From the NCBI GenBank assembly GCA_023053545.1, contig JAKZAN010000002.1, forward strand, positions 168,501-232,500: a stretch of 64,000 nt of DNA, written 5' to 3'. The DNA is from Lepidurus packardi. Lineage: Eukaryota > Arthropoda > Branchiopoda > Notostraca > Triopsidae. Position numbers and translations under genes: made by a program. A model generated the notes under the pieces. It did not search any database. It worked only from the letters and a program-made list of their open reading frames with translations, and was not told the DNA's origin. Of this stretch, positions 20,588-29,053 are shown piece by piece; position 1 is the stretch's first letter; every line of letters starts with the position of its first letter.

Positions 20588-21127
20588 TCAGTCATTTACA
20601 TTCATAATTCTCACAGGAATCTTTCCGTCTTTAACAGTTTCTAGAGCTCGAGCACACTGTACACCATTTTGAATACCAAAACCTTGGAACAACGCAGTAG
20701 GGTAGTTAAAACCAGGAACTTCGACGACCGCCACCATTTCATGCCTTGCCCGAACCCATAACGTTTCTGTCGCGAAAATCTCTTTTTGAACACCATCAGT
20801 CAATTTCAATTCATGCCTACCCCATTGCAACACCATCTTCTGGAAATACAACACCATGCCAATCTTTTTGAAAAAATCCCGTCCCAGATACACGTCTTGA
20901 GACAGTTCGGGTGACGCGAAAACATCGAACCAAATAATCTCCGAGCTTAATTTCAAGGGGACCGAAACTTTCCCTGTAATCCGTAATTCTTGACTAGTTG
21001 CTGTCTGAGCATTGAAAAATACTTTGTGCATCTGCGGAGTCGGTGAGAGCTTTTCAAGTAAACGTTGGTGGATAAGCGTAATATCCGAACCGGAATCCAC
21101 TAGTATATTACCATGTAAAGGGCCCAA
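20588..21127 (-). pseudogene. Gypsy B aspartic protease and spacer
   Basis: Minus-strand frame with the protease active site ILVDSGSDITLIH and a flap region (YLGRDFFKKIGMVLY). It is separated from gag (ending 21208) and RT (starting 20542) by stops or frame changes. Confidence 0.8.
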
Positions 21128-21207
21128 AAACCCTTAAACAAATTTCCCAACGCTGACAGCGGCTGTCTCCAAAAAGACCCCATTTGGATTATCAAATGAA
21201 GGAGGAG

Positions 21208-22088
21208 TCAGTGCTTCAGTTCGTTAAAGTTTCCCTGTCTCTGAGATCGAAGTTGGGTTGAACGAGGCGGTTCCTTGCAGGTATAACGTAGGTGTCCAAG
21301 CTGGCCACAGTTATAGTATGTTCTCCCTTGACCCATGAAACGCCTACCCTGACTCGCTCTTGACATTAAATTCTCCAGGGATCTTTCAATGTGGGCAAGT
21401 CGTTCTTCCATAGGGTTACCTGATAGCTGAACAGCAGAAACGTTGTTTTCTTCACAATGGCGTCCGGCATCTTTCTTGCCAGTTCCGTCTGCGACTTCAG
21501 TTGCTTCAACAGCGGAAACCGCCGTTTCTCTATGCACCACGACCTTATTTGCCACTTCTTCCTCTAGCATATCTTCATACCGGCTAATCATGTCGACAGC
21601 GTGTTCCAAATCTCTCGGTCGATCCGCCTTCAGTTGATGACATAAATTATCGTTTTCCACTGTTTGTATCAGCTTCCGCAGTAATATCTCGTCACGGGCA
21701 TCGTCTTCAAGAGTCGGAAACGCTTCCCTATGCACTTCCCTTATTTTATGTACAAACTCCGAAACCGTCGTGTCTTTGTCTCTCACCATATTATTAAACG
21801 GCTCTTGAACAAATCCGGATTACCTTTTTCAAACACTCTTTCCAGGCCATCTAAAGCCTTCTTATAGTCTTTTTGCACATCTTCCGAAAATCCCGAGTAC
21901 ACCAACTCCGCCCTTTCTTTCACTGACAAGGATAACAATTCGGCAGCCAACTCATTTCCAAGCCCGTTAAAGTTTACACTCCTTTCAAAATGTCTACGCC
22001 ACACAGCCCACTCTTCCTTCTTTGCGCCTTTAAACTCGTCAGGAAAAAACTTCACGCCGTGTAACTTTTTGGACGTAGTAGTAGCCAT
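21208..22088 (-). pseudogene. Gypsy B Gag (frameshifted)
   Basis: ATG at 22086-22088 overlaps the primer-binding site. The N-terminal half (21783-22088) is joined to the second half (21208-21789) by one missing base near 21797. The capsid-like part is followed by a zinc knuckle reading YYNCGQLGHLRYTC, where the first Cys of CCHC is Tyr. No intact protein. Confidence 0.85.
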
Positions 22089-22104
22089 CCTACCGACTGC
22101 GCCA
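22087..22104 (-). promoter_or_regulatory. Gypsy B primer-binding site
   Basis: Minus-strand TGGCGCAGTCGGTAGGAT next to the LTR end. Its last bases run into the gag ATG, leaving practically no leader. Confidence 0.8.
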
Positions 22105-22105
22105 A

Positions 22106-22344
22106 TGTAACGTTTACATGCTTAGGCTAAGACTGAGTGTATTTTAAAGGAGGAATATATATATACATGTACAAGGGAAAGCGTTTCAAAAAAGGTGAAA
22201 GGCACAAGTTCCTGGTTCACAAGAATTCTCAAGAATGCCAAGAATCTCAAGAAATTCACAAGAATCAAAAGAATGTCAGTCTCATGAGCAATAACAAAGG
22301 GAAAGCAAATGACAAGATCAAACTACTATGAAGGCACTTTTACA
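22106..22344 (-). repeat. Gypsy B 5' LTR
   Basis: 239 bp, plus-strand view TGTAACGTTTACATGC ... GGCACTTTTACA. Contains a short AAGAAT(n) microrepeat (about 22231-22275) absent from the 196-bp partner. Confidence 0.9.
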
Positions 22345-22893
22345 TAATTATGGCTGATTTTTACGAACTTTGCAGGCAAATGGAGCCTCTTTTTTCTTTA
22401 TTTGTTTATACCTCCATATCGGACGAGGTATATACTACGGATCTTATGTATTCACTCTAACATGATTTGTGGGAATTATACTCTTACTATTAGTTATAGG
22501 AGCCGCGTTTATAGGCTATGTATTACCATGGGGACAGATATCTTTTTGGGGGGCAACAGTAATCACCAACCTAATGTCAGCTATTCCCTATGTAGGAGAC
22601 AACATCGTTCAATGAATTTGGGGTGGATTTGCAGTGGACAACCCCACATTAACTCGATTTTTTACAATCCACTTTTTACTCCCCTTCAACATGGTCGCGA
22701 TTACAATAATTCACTTACTATTTTTACATCAAACAGGATCAAATAACCCTATTGGGGTGTCTAGAGATATAGATAAAATCCCATTCCACCCTTACTTCAG
22801 AATCAAAGATTTAGTAGGATTTATAATTATACTCTTAATTTTAGTAATTCTTAGTTTATTAGAACCATATCTCGTGGGGGATCCCGGCAACGT
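22345..22893 (+). pseudogene. cob: numt cob, middle part
   Basis: Continues cytochrome b: [17 protein letters not shown], the haem-ligand region [24 protein letters not shown] and [12 protein letters not shown], up to [13 protein letters not shown] is Trp throughout and no stop occurs. It ends abruptly in a satellite repeat at about codon 262 of the normal ~378, sharing a few bases with the satellite unit (microhomology). Confidence 0.92.
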
Positions 22894-23612
22894 CATTCGA
22901 ACGATTTTTATTTTGCTTCTAGCAGATTTGTTGGATGTCAAAGAGAGAAAACACACAGAGAAAAACTTTCTTAAATAGTTCGACCTACATTACTGTCGTG
23001 GTAGTTTTTGAAGTTTTGAACGTTCGATTCGATCGATTTTTGTTTTGCTTTTAGTAGATTTGTTTGGAGTTTGATTCGGAAAACACAAAGGGAAAAAATG
23101 TCATAAAAATGTCGATCTACATTACTGTCGCGGTAGTTTTTGAAGTTTTGAAGGTTCGATTCGAACGATTTTGATTTTGCTTCTAGCAGATTTTTTTGGA
23201 GTCAAACAGAGAAAACACAAAGAGAAAAACTTTCTTAAATAGTTAAACCTATATTACTGTCGCGGTAGATATTGAAGTTTTTAAAAGTTCGATTCGAACG
23301 ATTTTTATTTTGCTTCTAGCTGATTTGTTTGGAGTATGATTCGGAAAACAGAGAGAAAAACTTTCTTAAATAGTTCTACCTTCATTACTGTCGCGGTAGT
23401 TTTTGAAGTTTTGAAAGTTCGATTCGAACGATTTTTATTTTGCTTCTAGCAGATTTGTTTGGAGTTTGATTCGGAAAACACAACGGGAAAAACTTTCATA
23501 AAAAGTTTCACCTATATTACTGTCGCGGTAGTTTTTGAAGTTTTGAACCTTCGAATCGAACGATTTTTATTCTGCTTCTAGCAGATTTGTCTGAGGTCAC
23601 AGAGAGAAAACA
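22893..23612. repeat. Satellite, ~130-bp unit, about 5.5 copies
   Basis: Tandem units recognised by CGATTTTTATTTTGCTTC, beginning near 22901, 23031, 23165, 23297, 23427 and 23559 (spacing 130-134). Each carries ATTACTGTCGCGGTAG and GGAAAACACA words. Copies differ by about 10 percent. Not coding. Confidence 0.88.
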
Positions 23613-23619
23613 CAGAGAG

Positions 23620-23627
23620 AAAAACAG
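23620..23627. repeat. 8-bp duplication of foldback MITE, left (AAAAACAG)
   Basis: AAAAACAG, repeated exactly at 23966-23973. Confidence 0.8.
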
Positions 23628-23965
23628 CAACACGTTCTCCAAAGTCTAGCACACCTATCTCGTGTGGTAGGTTTGAAAGGCTTGGCACACGGCTCTGGTG
23701 TGCTTTTAGACGTTTCCAGCAGTTGAGTTAAGTTAGGTTAGGTTAAGTTAGTTTAGGTTAAGTTAAGTTAGTTTAGGTTAAGTTAAGTTAAATTAACCTA
23801 ACCTAACCTAGCCTAACCTAACCTAGCCTAGCCTAACCTAACTTAACCTAACCTACTTAACCTAACCTAACTTAACTCAACTGCTGGAAACGTCTAAAAG
23901 CACACCAGAGCCGTGTGCCAAGCCTATCAAACCTAGCACACGAGAAAACTTTAGAGAACGTGTTG
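23628..23965. mobile_element. Foldback MITE (hAT-type TSD) with TTAGG-like core
   Basis: 338-bp near-palindrome. Each arm of ~130 bp starts CAACACGTTCTC, passes GGCTTGGCACACGGCTCTGG and AGACGTTTCCAGCAGTTGAG, and enters a core of TTAGGTTAAGTTAG-type repeats in opposite orientations. The ends begin with CA and are flanked by 8-bp AAAAACAG, both hAT hallmarks. No coding capacity, so movement would require a transposase in trans. The core resembles the arthropod telomere repeat TTAGG but is degenerate. Confidence 0.85.
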
Positions 23966-23973
23966 AAAAACAG

Positions 23974-24241
23974 AACACTACAAGTTGCGCCCTCTACAAG
24001 CTACAAGCTGCACTAAACATTACAAGATGCGCCATCTACGAGCAGTACTAAACACTACAAGCTGCGCCATCTACTAGCTTCACTGAACACTACAAGTTGC
24101 ACTAAACACTACAATCACGCGCCATCTACAAGCTGCACTAAACACTACAAACTGCGCCATTTACAAGCTGCAGTAAACGCCATCTACGAGCTGCACTAAA
24201 CACTACAAGCTGAGCCATCGACACAACTAGAAGCTACGCAA
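23974..24241. repeat. Minisatellite of GCGCCATCTAC / CACTAAACACTACAAGCTG units
   Basis: Irregular tandem array of two short words, about 43 bp per full unit and about six units. The same words recur at 35256-35355. Confidence 0.8.
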
Positions 24242-24266
24242 GCCAACGGCCATACCACGCAGAATG
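24242..24266 (+). other. 5S rRNA 5'-end-like fragment
   Basis: GCCAACGGCCATACCACGC followed by AGAATG matches the conserved first ~25 bases of animal 5S rRNA. Similarity stops after this. It might be the head of a 5S-derived SINE or a stray fragment; a complete 5S gene is excluded. Confidence 0.5.
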
Positions 24267-24336
24267 TGCCCAGAAGCTACGCAAAGCTAAACCGAAGAAA
24301 AGTGTGTTTTAGACAATTCCATCGAATTTGAATAGT

Positions 24337-24735
24337 GTGCGTTACTGAAACGGCCGCAAGCGGCGCTTTGTCCCACTTGCAGCCTCAGTCGCGCTCGCAA
24401 AGTCGAACAAGCTACATGTTCAGGCAGAAACTATTGTTATGATAACTTTATATATAGAATAGTTGTGTGTTTTAGCTGAATTTTACGTATATTAGTCTGT
24501 CTGCGGTTACGAACAACATTCCTGTTAATTTATAAGCATTCATTCAGCGTCATTTGTGTATTTTGTGCGTGTTTTCAGTGCCAAGTTTCACTGAAACGTT
24601 TGCCGTGTAGGCCTTTTTAACGTCTAAAACCGACGGTTTTGTGAAATTTGGGCTGGACAAGCTCAAACAAGATGCCGCTGCGTTATTCTTTTCAACATTT
24701 TGCCTGCTCCAGTTGGTAATTACACTGTTACAAAA
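24337..24735 (+). repeat. Dispersed repeat R1, copy 1
   Basis: About 400 bp that recurs at 34069-34457 with about 90 percent similarity by eye (e.g. GCCGCAAG...GCGCTTTGTCC, CTTTATATATAGAATAGTTG, GTGAAATTTGGGCTGGACAA). Short frames in it (e.g. 24550-24831) are shared between copies only because the DNA is repeated. Family unknown. Confidence 0.8.
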
Positions 24736-24851
24736 CTTCTGCGATTTCTGGAGAAAAACGTCCACGGAAAACGAGTAAACGAAAGTGCAGTGTTTTCTTC
24801 TCACTTTTTTCCGACTGCAGCACCCTCCCAATAAAAGTAGTTTCCGAACTG

Positions 24852-25002
24852 CACTTTTAGAAGTCGTCGAGATTCTAAAAGTGAACCTTCGAATCTGCAG
24901 TTTTAGAAGCCGTCTGGCTTCTAAAATTGCAGTTTGAAATCTTCACTTTTTGAAGTCGTTGGGCTTCTAAAAGTGCACTTCGGAAACTCCACTTCTAGAA
25001 GT
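24852..25002. repeat. Tandem array of short hairpins
   Basis: Three, possibly four, hairpins at 44-48 bp spacing. 24852-24883 has a perfect 11-bp stem CACTTTTAGAA/TTCTAAAAGTG. 24896-24931 has a 16-bp stem with one mismatch and a 4-base loop. 24944-24975 has a 12-bp stem with one mismatch. A partial fourth starts near 24989. Compensated stems are kept while spacers vary. Absent from the second copy of the surrounding repeat. Confidence 0.75.
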
Positions 25003-25517
25003 ACTCGAGCTTCAATAACGTAAACCTTAATGTGCAGTAAGTGAAATTCACTTATTTGTTTTTTTGTCATTTTGTGTTGCAAACAAAAAAACAAAAAACA
25101 ATAACAAACAAAAAATAAGCTTAATTAAAAATAAACCATAAACGTAAAAATACAAACGTACAAAACGTACAACGATGTTTTACGAACATTAGAACATTAG
25201 AAACTACGAAACATTAGAACAACGAACATTGGAAACTCCAGGCGGATGACTACGGACTTCCGAGACATGCTTTTGCCTCTGTGAGGAAAGGTGAAAACTG
25301 CAGAAGGTGAAAACTGGAGCTGCCAAAAGTGCAGCTTTTTCCTCTCTCTTTTTTCCTGTGTGCGCTTTATGAAGCAGGCATTGCAGAAAGTGCAGCTTGT
25401 ATGCAGCAATTGAAGCACTTTAAGTTGCGGTTTTCGGACCCTTTTTTAACAGTGATGTAAACGAATGTTCATATTTCTCCATTCATACATCGTCTTAAGC
25501 AATTGTAAGCTTTCTTG

Positions 25518-25640
25518 CTTAATCCCCAAGTGTGGCTAGGAGACGTAGACTTTCCACAATTTTCGTTCCTATCCATTTGTTGTGTACAGTTACTTGTTAT
25601 TTGTGCACTTATTTGTTGTTTACAGTTATTCATTGCCACT
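25518..25640 (+). repeat. Dispersed repeat R2, copy 1
   Basis: CTTAATCCCCAAGTGTGGCT ... TTACTTGTTATTTGTGCA, repeated at 34549-34640. In copy 1 it lies ~780 bp after R1, in copy 2 only ~90 bp, so ~700 bp including the hairpin array is an insertion or deletion. Confidence 0.8.
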
Positions 25641-25690
25641 TTCCTTAATTTTTCTTTTTTGGGGGGAATTATCGGAAATTCGGTAGTGAT

Positions 25691-26124
25691 TTGTTAGTTA
25701 GTACGCCCTTGCATTCTTGGTTTGTCCTTGTTCTGTTCTGACCCCCACTTCCTTATTAGACTATCCTTGTCCCTTTTTGACCTTTCCTAAGAATCCTGTA
25801 ATAGCTTCCTTAAACCAGCGTCCTTCACCCTACCTGCCCACTTCCCCCTCTTTTTGTATACATCCCCTAGAGAATCTCCATACCGTATATAAACTGTACT
25901 CAACATATAGGGGGGCAGAGTTTTGCCAACTCTCACCCTTTGCACAAGTACCGAAATCAGTCTTTCCAAGTCGCTATTAAATTCTCTTTAAATCGTCAGT
26001 TGAAGTCTTAGAAATCATTTGGTTGACGCCTGATTGGTTTCCAAAACAATCGTACGAACCTATCTTTTATTAAACACAACGCAGGGACCTCTTTCTCTTT
26101 CAATCTAACCAGTAAATTCCTACA
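25691..26124 (+). repeat. Possible solo LTR (BEL-like)
   Basis: Resembles the LTR at 63661-63976: pyrimidine-rich start, a TATATAAACT box near 25890, and the shared word CACAACGCAGGGACC close to the end, then AAATTCCTACA. No adjoining coding region and no matching flanking duplication seen, so the limits are approximate. Confidence 0.5.
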
Positions 26125-26127
26125 GGA

Positions 26128-26225
26128 ATAGTATGGCTAGAACGCAGAATGCCAGAATACGGAATTAAAAAAAACTACCCAACACAGTGCCCAATCACGT
26201 TGCTCATTGCTAACGTTGCCATAGC
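26128..26225 (+). repeat. Dispersed repeat R3, copy 1
   Basis: AGTATGGCTAGAACGCAGAATGCCAG-like start and ACCCAACACAGTGCCCA core recur at 33735-33830. Confidence 0.75.
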
Positions 26226-27066
26226 CTCTGGAAAAATGGATACAACCCTCTGTAGGCACTCGCCGCCACTTTGCATAGCGGACGGAATTAATCCCGTCAG
26301 CCATTTTGTGAACAGACGCCAAGCCGACTCCACGTCAGGTAATTTGTTCCCGTTTTATTCAAATTTTTTTTAATCCCATCCGACTTTTATTAAACTAAAA
26401 GGCAAACAGACCTAAGTATTATGCAATCAGCTTGCATATTATCACATTTTCTTAATAAAAAGTAACATATTGATAATGTTCGACATTATTCCCAGGTGTA
26501 AGCTTCAGTTGATTTCGAACGTTTTCAAATTTATTCGCTCCCACTGGCTACATATGGCTATTAATTCAATTAACAAGTACAAGGAAGTTACCATATTCTG
26601 TCTTCCGTTTCCTCTTGTTAGGCGAAGATTATGTTTATCGTATTTATTCACGAAAATGTTCAAAATCCGATTTGAGCAATTTCCAGATTTCCCTTAATTC
26701 CTCATTCCTCATGACTACCAAGTACCAACAAAGATAGACCCCGGAGGGTAATTCCGTTTTTGGATTTAAAAAATTATCAATGCAAACAAATTTCGCAATT
26801 TTCCGGCTAAAAATCGTAAAACTAAAAATTCCCACATGGCCGCCATTGCCGGCCCCGGCCAAAGCTCCAGCGAACGTTTTTGTCCCCGCCCTGTTCCACC
26901 AATTTGATTTTTCTAGTCGGGATGACGTACTTTTTTCGAGACTCAAATTCAACTTGTCAAAGCGTAAAACCGTGTTAAGTTGTGTTTGAAGATGAACAGT
27001 ATTACTAAGAGTTGTCCCTTTTCTATTTCTTAGGTGGTGACAAATTTCACAAACAGTTACAACGTG
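26226..27066. other. Intergenic, no feature recognised
   Basis: AT-rich unique-looking sequence with a GC-rich island near 26840-26890. No convincing frame, RNA or terminal repeat. Confidence 0.5.
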
Positions 27067-28590
27067 TTACACTGTTAAAAATTTCCCCTTAAAATAGGAG
27101 GAAAAAGGCCCCTAAAAGCGGGGGCACCAGATAGGGGCCTTTTTAGCCCCTAAAATTTTAACGGGGGTTCACTCCTAAAAATGGGGTATATAACTCCTAA
27201 AATCGGTAGTTTCCAACTCTCAAAACTAGGGGCATATAAGCCCTACAATTGGTATTTAACCCCCAGAAAGCGTTTTTTTTTTGTTTTTTTTTTTTCCGCC
27301 ATAAATCAGCATTTCAATTCTCATATTTTTGGCGGCTAAAATAATATTGGGTATTAGTTTTGAAGCCGTAAATTTTACTTTCTGATTTTTTTACATTGTC
27401 GAATTGAACAAGTCAAACAAAAAATAAATAAAAAAAATCAACAAATTTTTTTTTTCAAAAAAACGAAAAATCATTTAAAAAAATACAAAAGATATAAAAG
27501 AACTAAAAATCAAGTAAAAAAATCGAACAAGTCAAATATTTAAAAAATGCAAAAAAACATTAAGTCAAACTTAAAAAAATACGAAGAATACAAAAACATG
27601 GATACGTAAAAGCTTCAGTAAAAATCACAGTCACCGTACATTTATAACACAAATTTCATTTGTCAAAATCCAACTGCCGAAGCAACATTTTTATGCATCC
27701 TGAACGACTGTACGAGTCGTCCTTCAACTCCAGGCATCTTCCTTGAAGGAACAGGACCGTGGGCTCAATGCCTTTGGCATAAGTAATATTGTATACATAA
27801 TACGTAGCTATTAGGCAAGCAACTGCTTCTGTCGCGTTCGACGGCGTAAGATAGGTTACATCTTAAGTTACATCTTAGCTTAGTTTCTTCATGTTTTTAT
27901 TTATCCACACATGTTCGTTGTGAAATGCAGGTGTGTTCTACTTTAATAAAATGTTCACAAAACTGTTACACTGTTTGTGTTTTCCTTTCAAAACGGCAAG
28001 TCGACAGTCACTGCAATTACTTTTTTAAGAAATCTTGTCTTGTCTTGTAAAGTAAGCCACGGAAGAACTAATTTGTGCTTATTGCCGCATGTGTCCGGGG
28101 TTTGTTTTTCCTCGACATTTATTAATTTTACCAATGCTTAGGGTTTCAGAAACTTTGTTAGTTTCATAACTGTAATCAAAACAAAGCACTGTTCTTGTCA
28201 ACGCTCACAAACAGTTCCGTCTACATTCTGAACCAGGAACAATCACAGTGCGAACCGTTTGCAACCGCAAATGGCGACTATAGTGTAACTAAATACTCGA
28301 AAACTATTTTTTCCTGAAAATCGTCCATGCTAAAAGCATTCAAAATAAAAACATCGATTTAGGGAAGCAGGCTACTCATTTTGGGGAAAGGTTACTGTTA
28401 TTAGGTATGCGTTACTCATACTAAGGGGTGCCCACTCATTTTGGGGTTACAGCTACCCGTTTTGAGGGCTTGTTCCCCGTTGTTGAGAGGGAGAACCCCA
28501 TCTTTGGGGGGAGGTACCTATCTTGAGTAGTCCAACCAATTTTAGGAGGTGGTTACACCCCGGTTTTAGGGGCCCTTTTTAACAGTGTAA
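27067..28590. mobile_element. Non-autonomous DNA transposon (MITE) with CCCCTAAAA subterminal repeats
   Basis: 1.5-kb element whose ends are inverted: TTACACTGTTAAAAA at the left and its complement TTTTTAACAGTGTAA at the right. Each end is followed inward by 5-7 copies of a CCCCTAAAA / CTCCTAAAA / CCCCAAAAT word over about 200 bp. The centre is AT-rich with poly-A/T runs and no transposase. The flanking duplication is ambiguous (TA or GTG), so the superfamily is not assigned. Confidence 0.78.
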
Positions 28591-29053
28591 GTGTGTTGTC
28601 CTTTCCCTCCAGTGCTTCCACTTCTAGTGGTTTTCCTCCAGATTAGAGGTTTTTCACATTTTATTTCTAAATCTAGAGGTCTAGAGGTTTTAATGAAAAA
28701 ATAAGTACATCTTTACTGTTTAGGTATAAAAATTCGATTCATCAATGTCAGAAATCCACCGAACATAAGCCTAGTTGCGTTTCCTTTCCGGAACACTGAA
28801 TGCATGTTCTGAGTGGAGCACCAAGTTCGCCCTCTTATGCCCGTGACGTCATACCTGTGGGATACCCTAGTATGACTAGAAACGACTGACTGCACTCAGT
28901 GCAAGAAAGTGGCGAACAAGGTTCCCATGGGAATCGCCATGAGTATTAGGAAAGGCTGCATTAAAACCGCAACGCTGTTTCTGTTTGTAAATAAATTCAG
29001 AGTGCTGTGTCTGAGATCGACTTCCATAATTAATTACATGCAATCTAGTCTAA
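28591..29053. other. Intergenic, no feature recognised
   Basis: Contains short self-similar words around AGTGG/TAGAGGT (28615-28690) and otherwise nothing I can assign. Confidence 0.45.

Larger units (their letters stand above)
17102..22344 (-). mobile_element. Ty3/gypsy retrotransposon B (decayed) in numt cob
   Basis: Minus-strand element with LTRs at 17102-17297 and 22106-22344, TSD TAAT, gag, protease, RT, RNase H and integrase in order. The LTRs differ by several substitutions and a roughly 43-bp gap. Gag and pol carry multiple frameshifts, a catalytic Asp is lost in RT and a zinc-knuckle Cys is lost in gag. It is older than the neighbouring BEL/Pao insertion. Confidence 0.93.

Noticed and set aside
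10475-22893. Genuine mitochondrial contig
   Set aside because: Frameshifts in nad6 and nad4L, an altered tRNA anticodon and nested nuclear retrotransposons show a numt.
22893-23612. CRISPR array
   Set aside because: Tandem ~130-bp units diverge throughout and lack unique spacers; the context is eukaryotic.
25717-26373. Several open frames of 60-90 codons
   Set aside because: They lie in a probable LTR and dispersed repeats; no conserved protein content.
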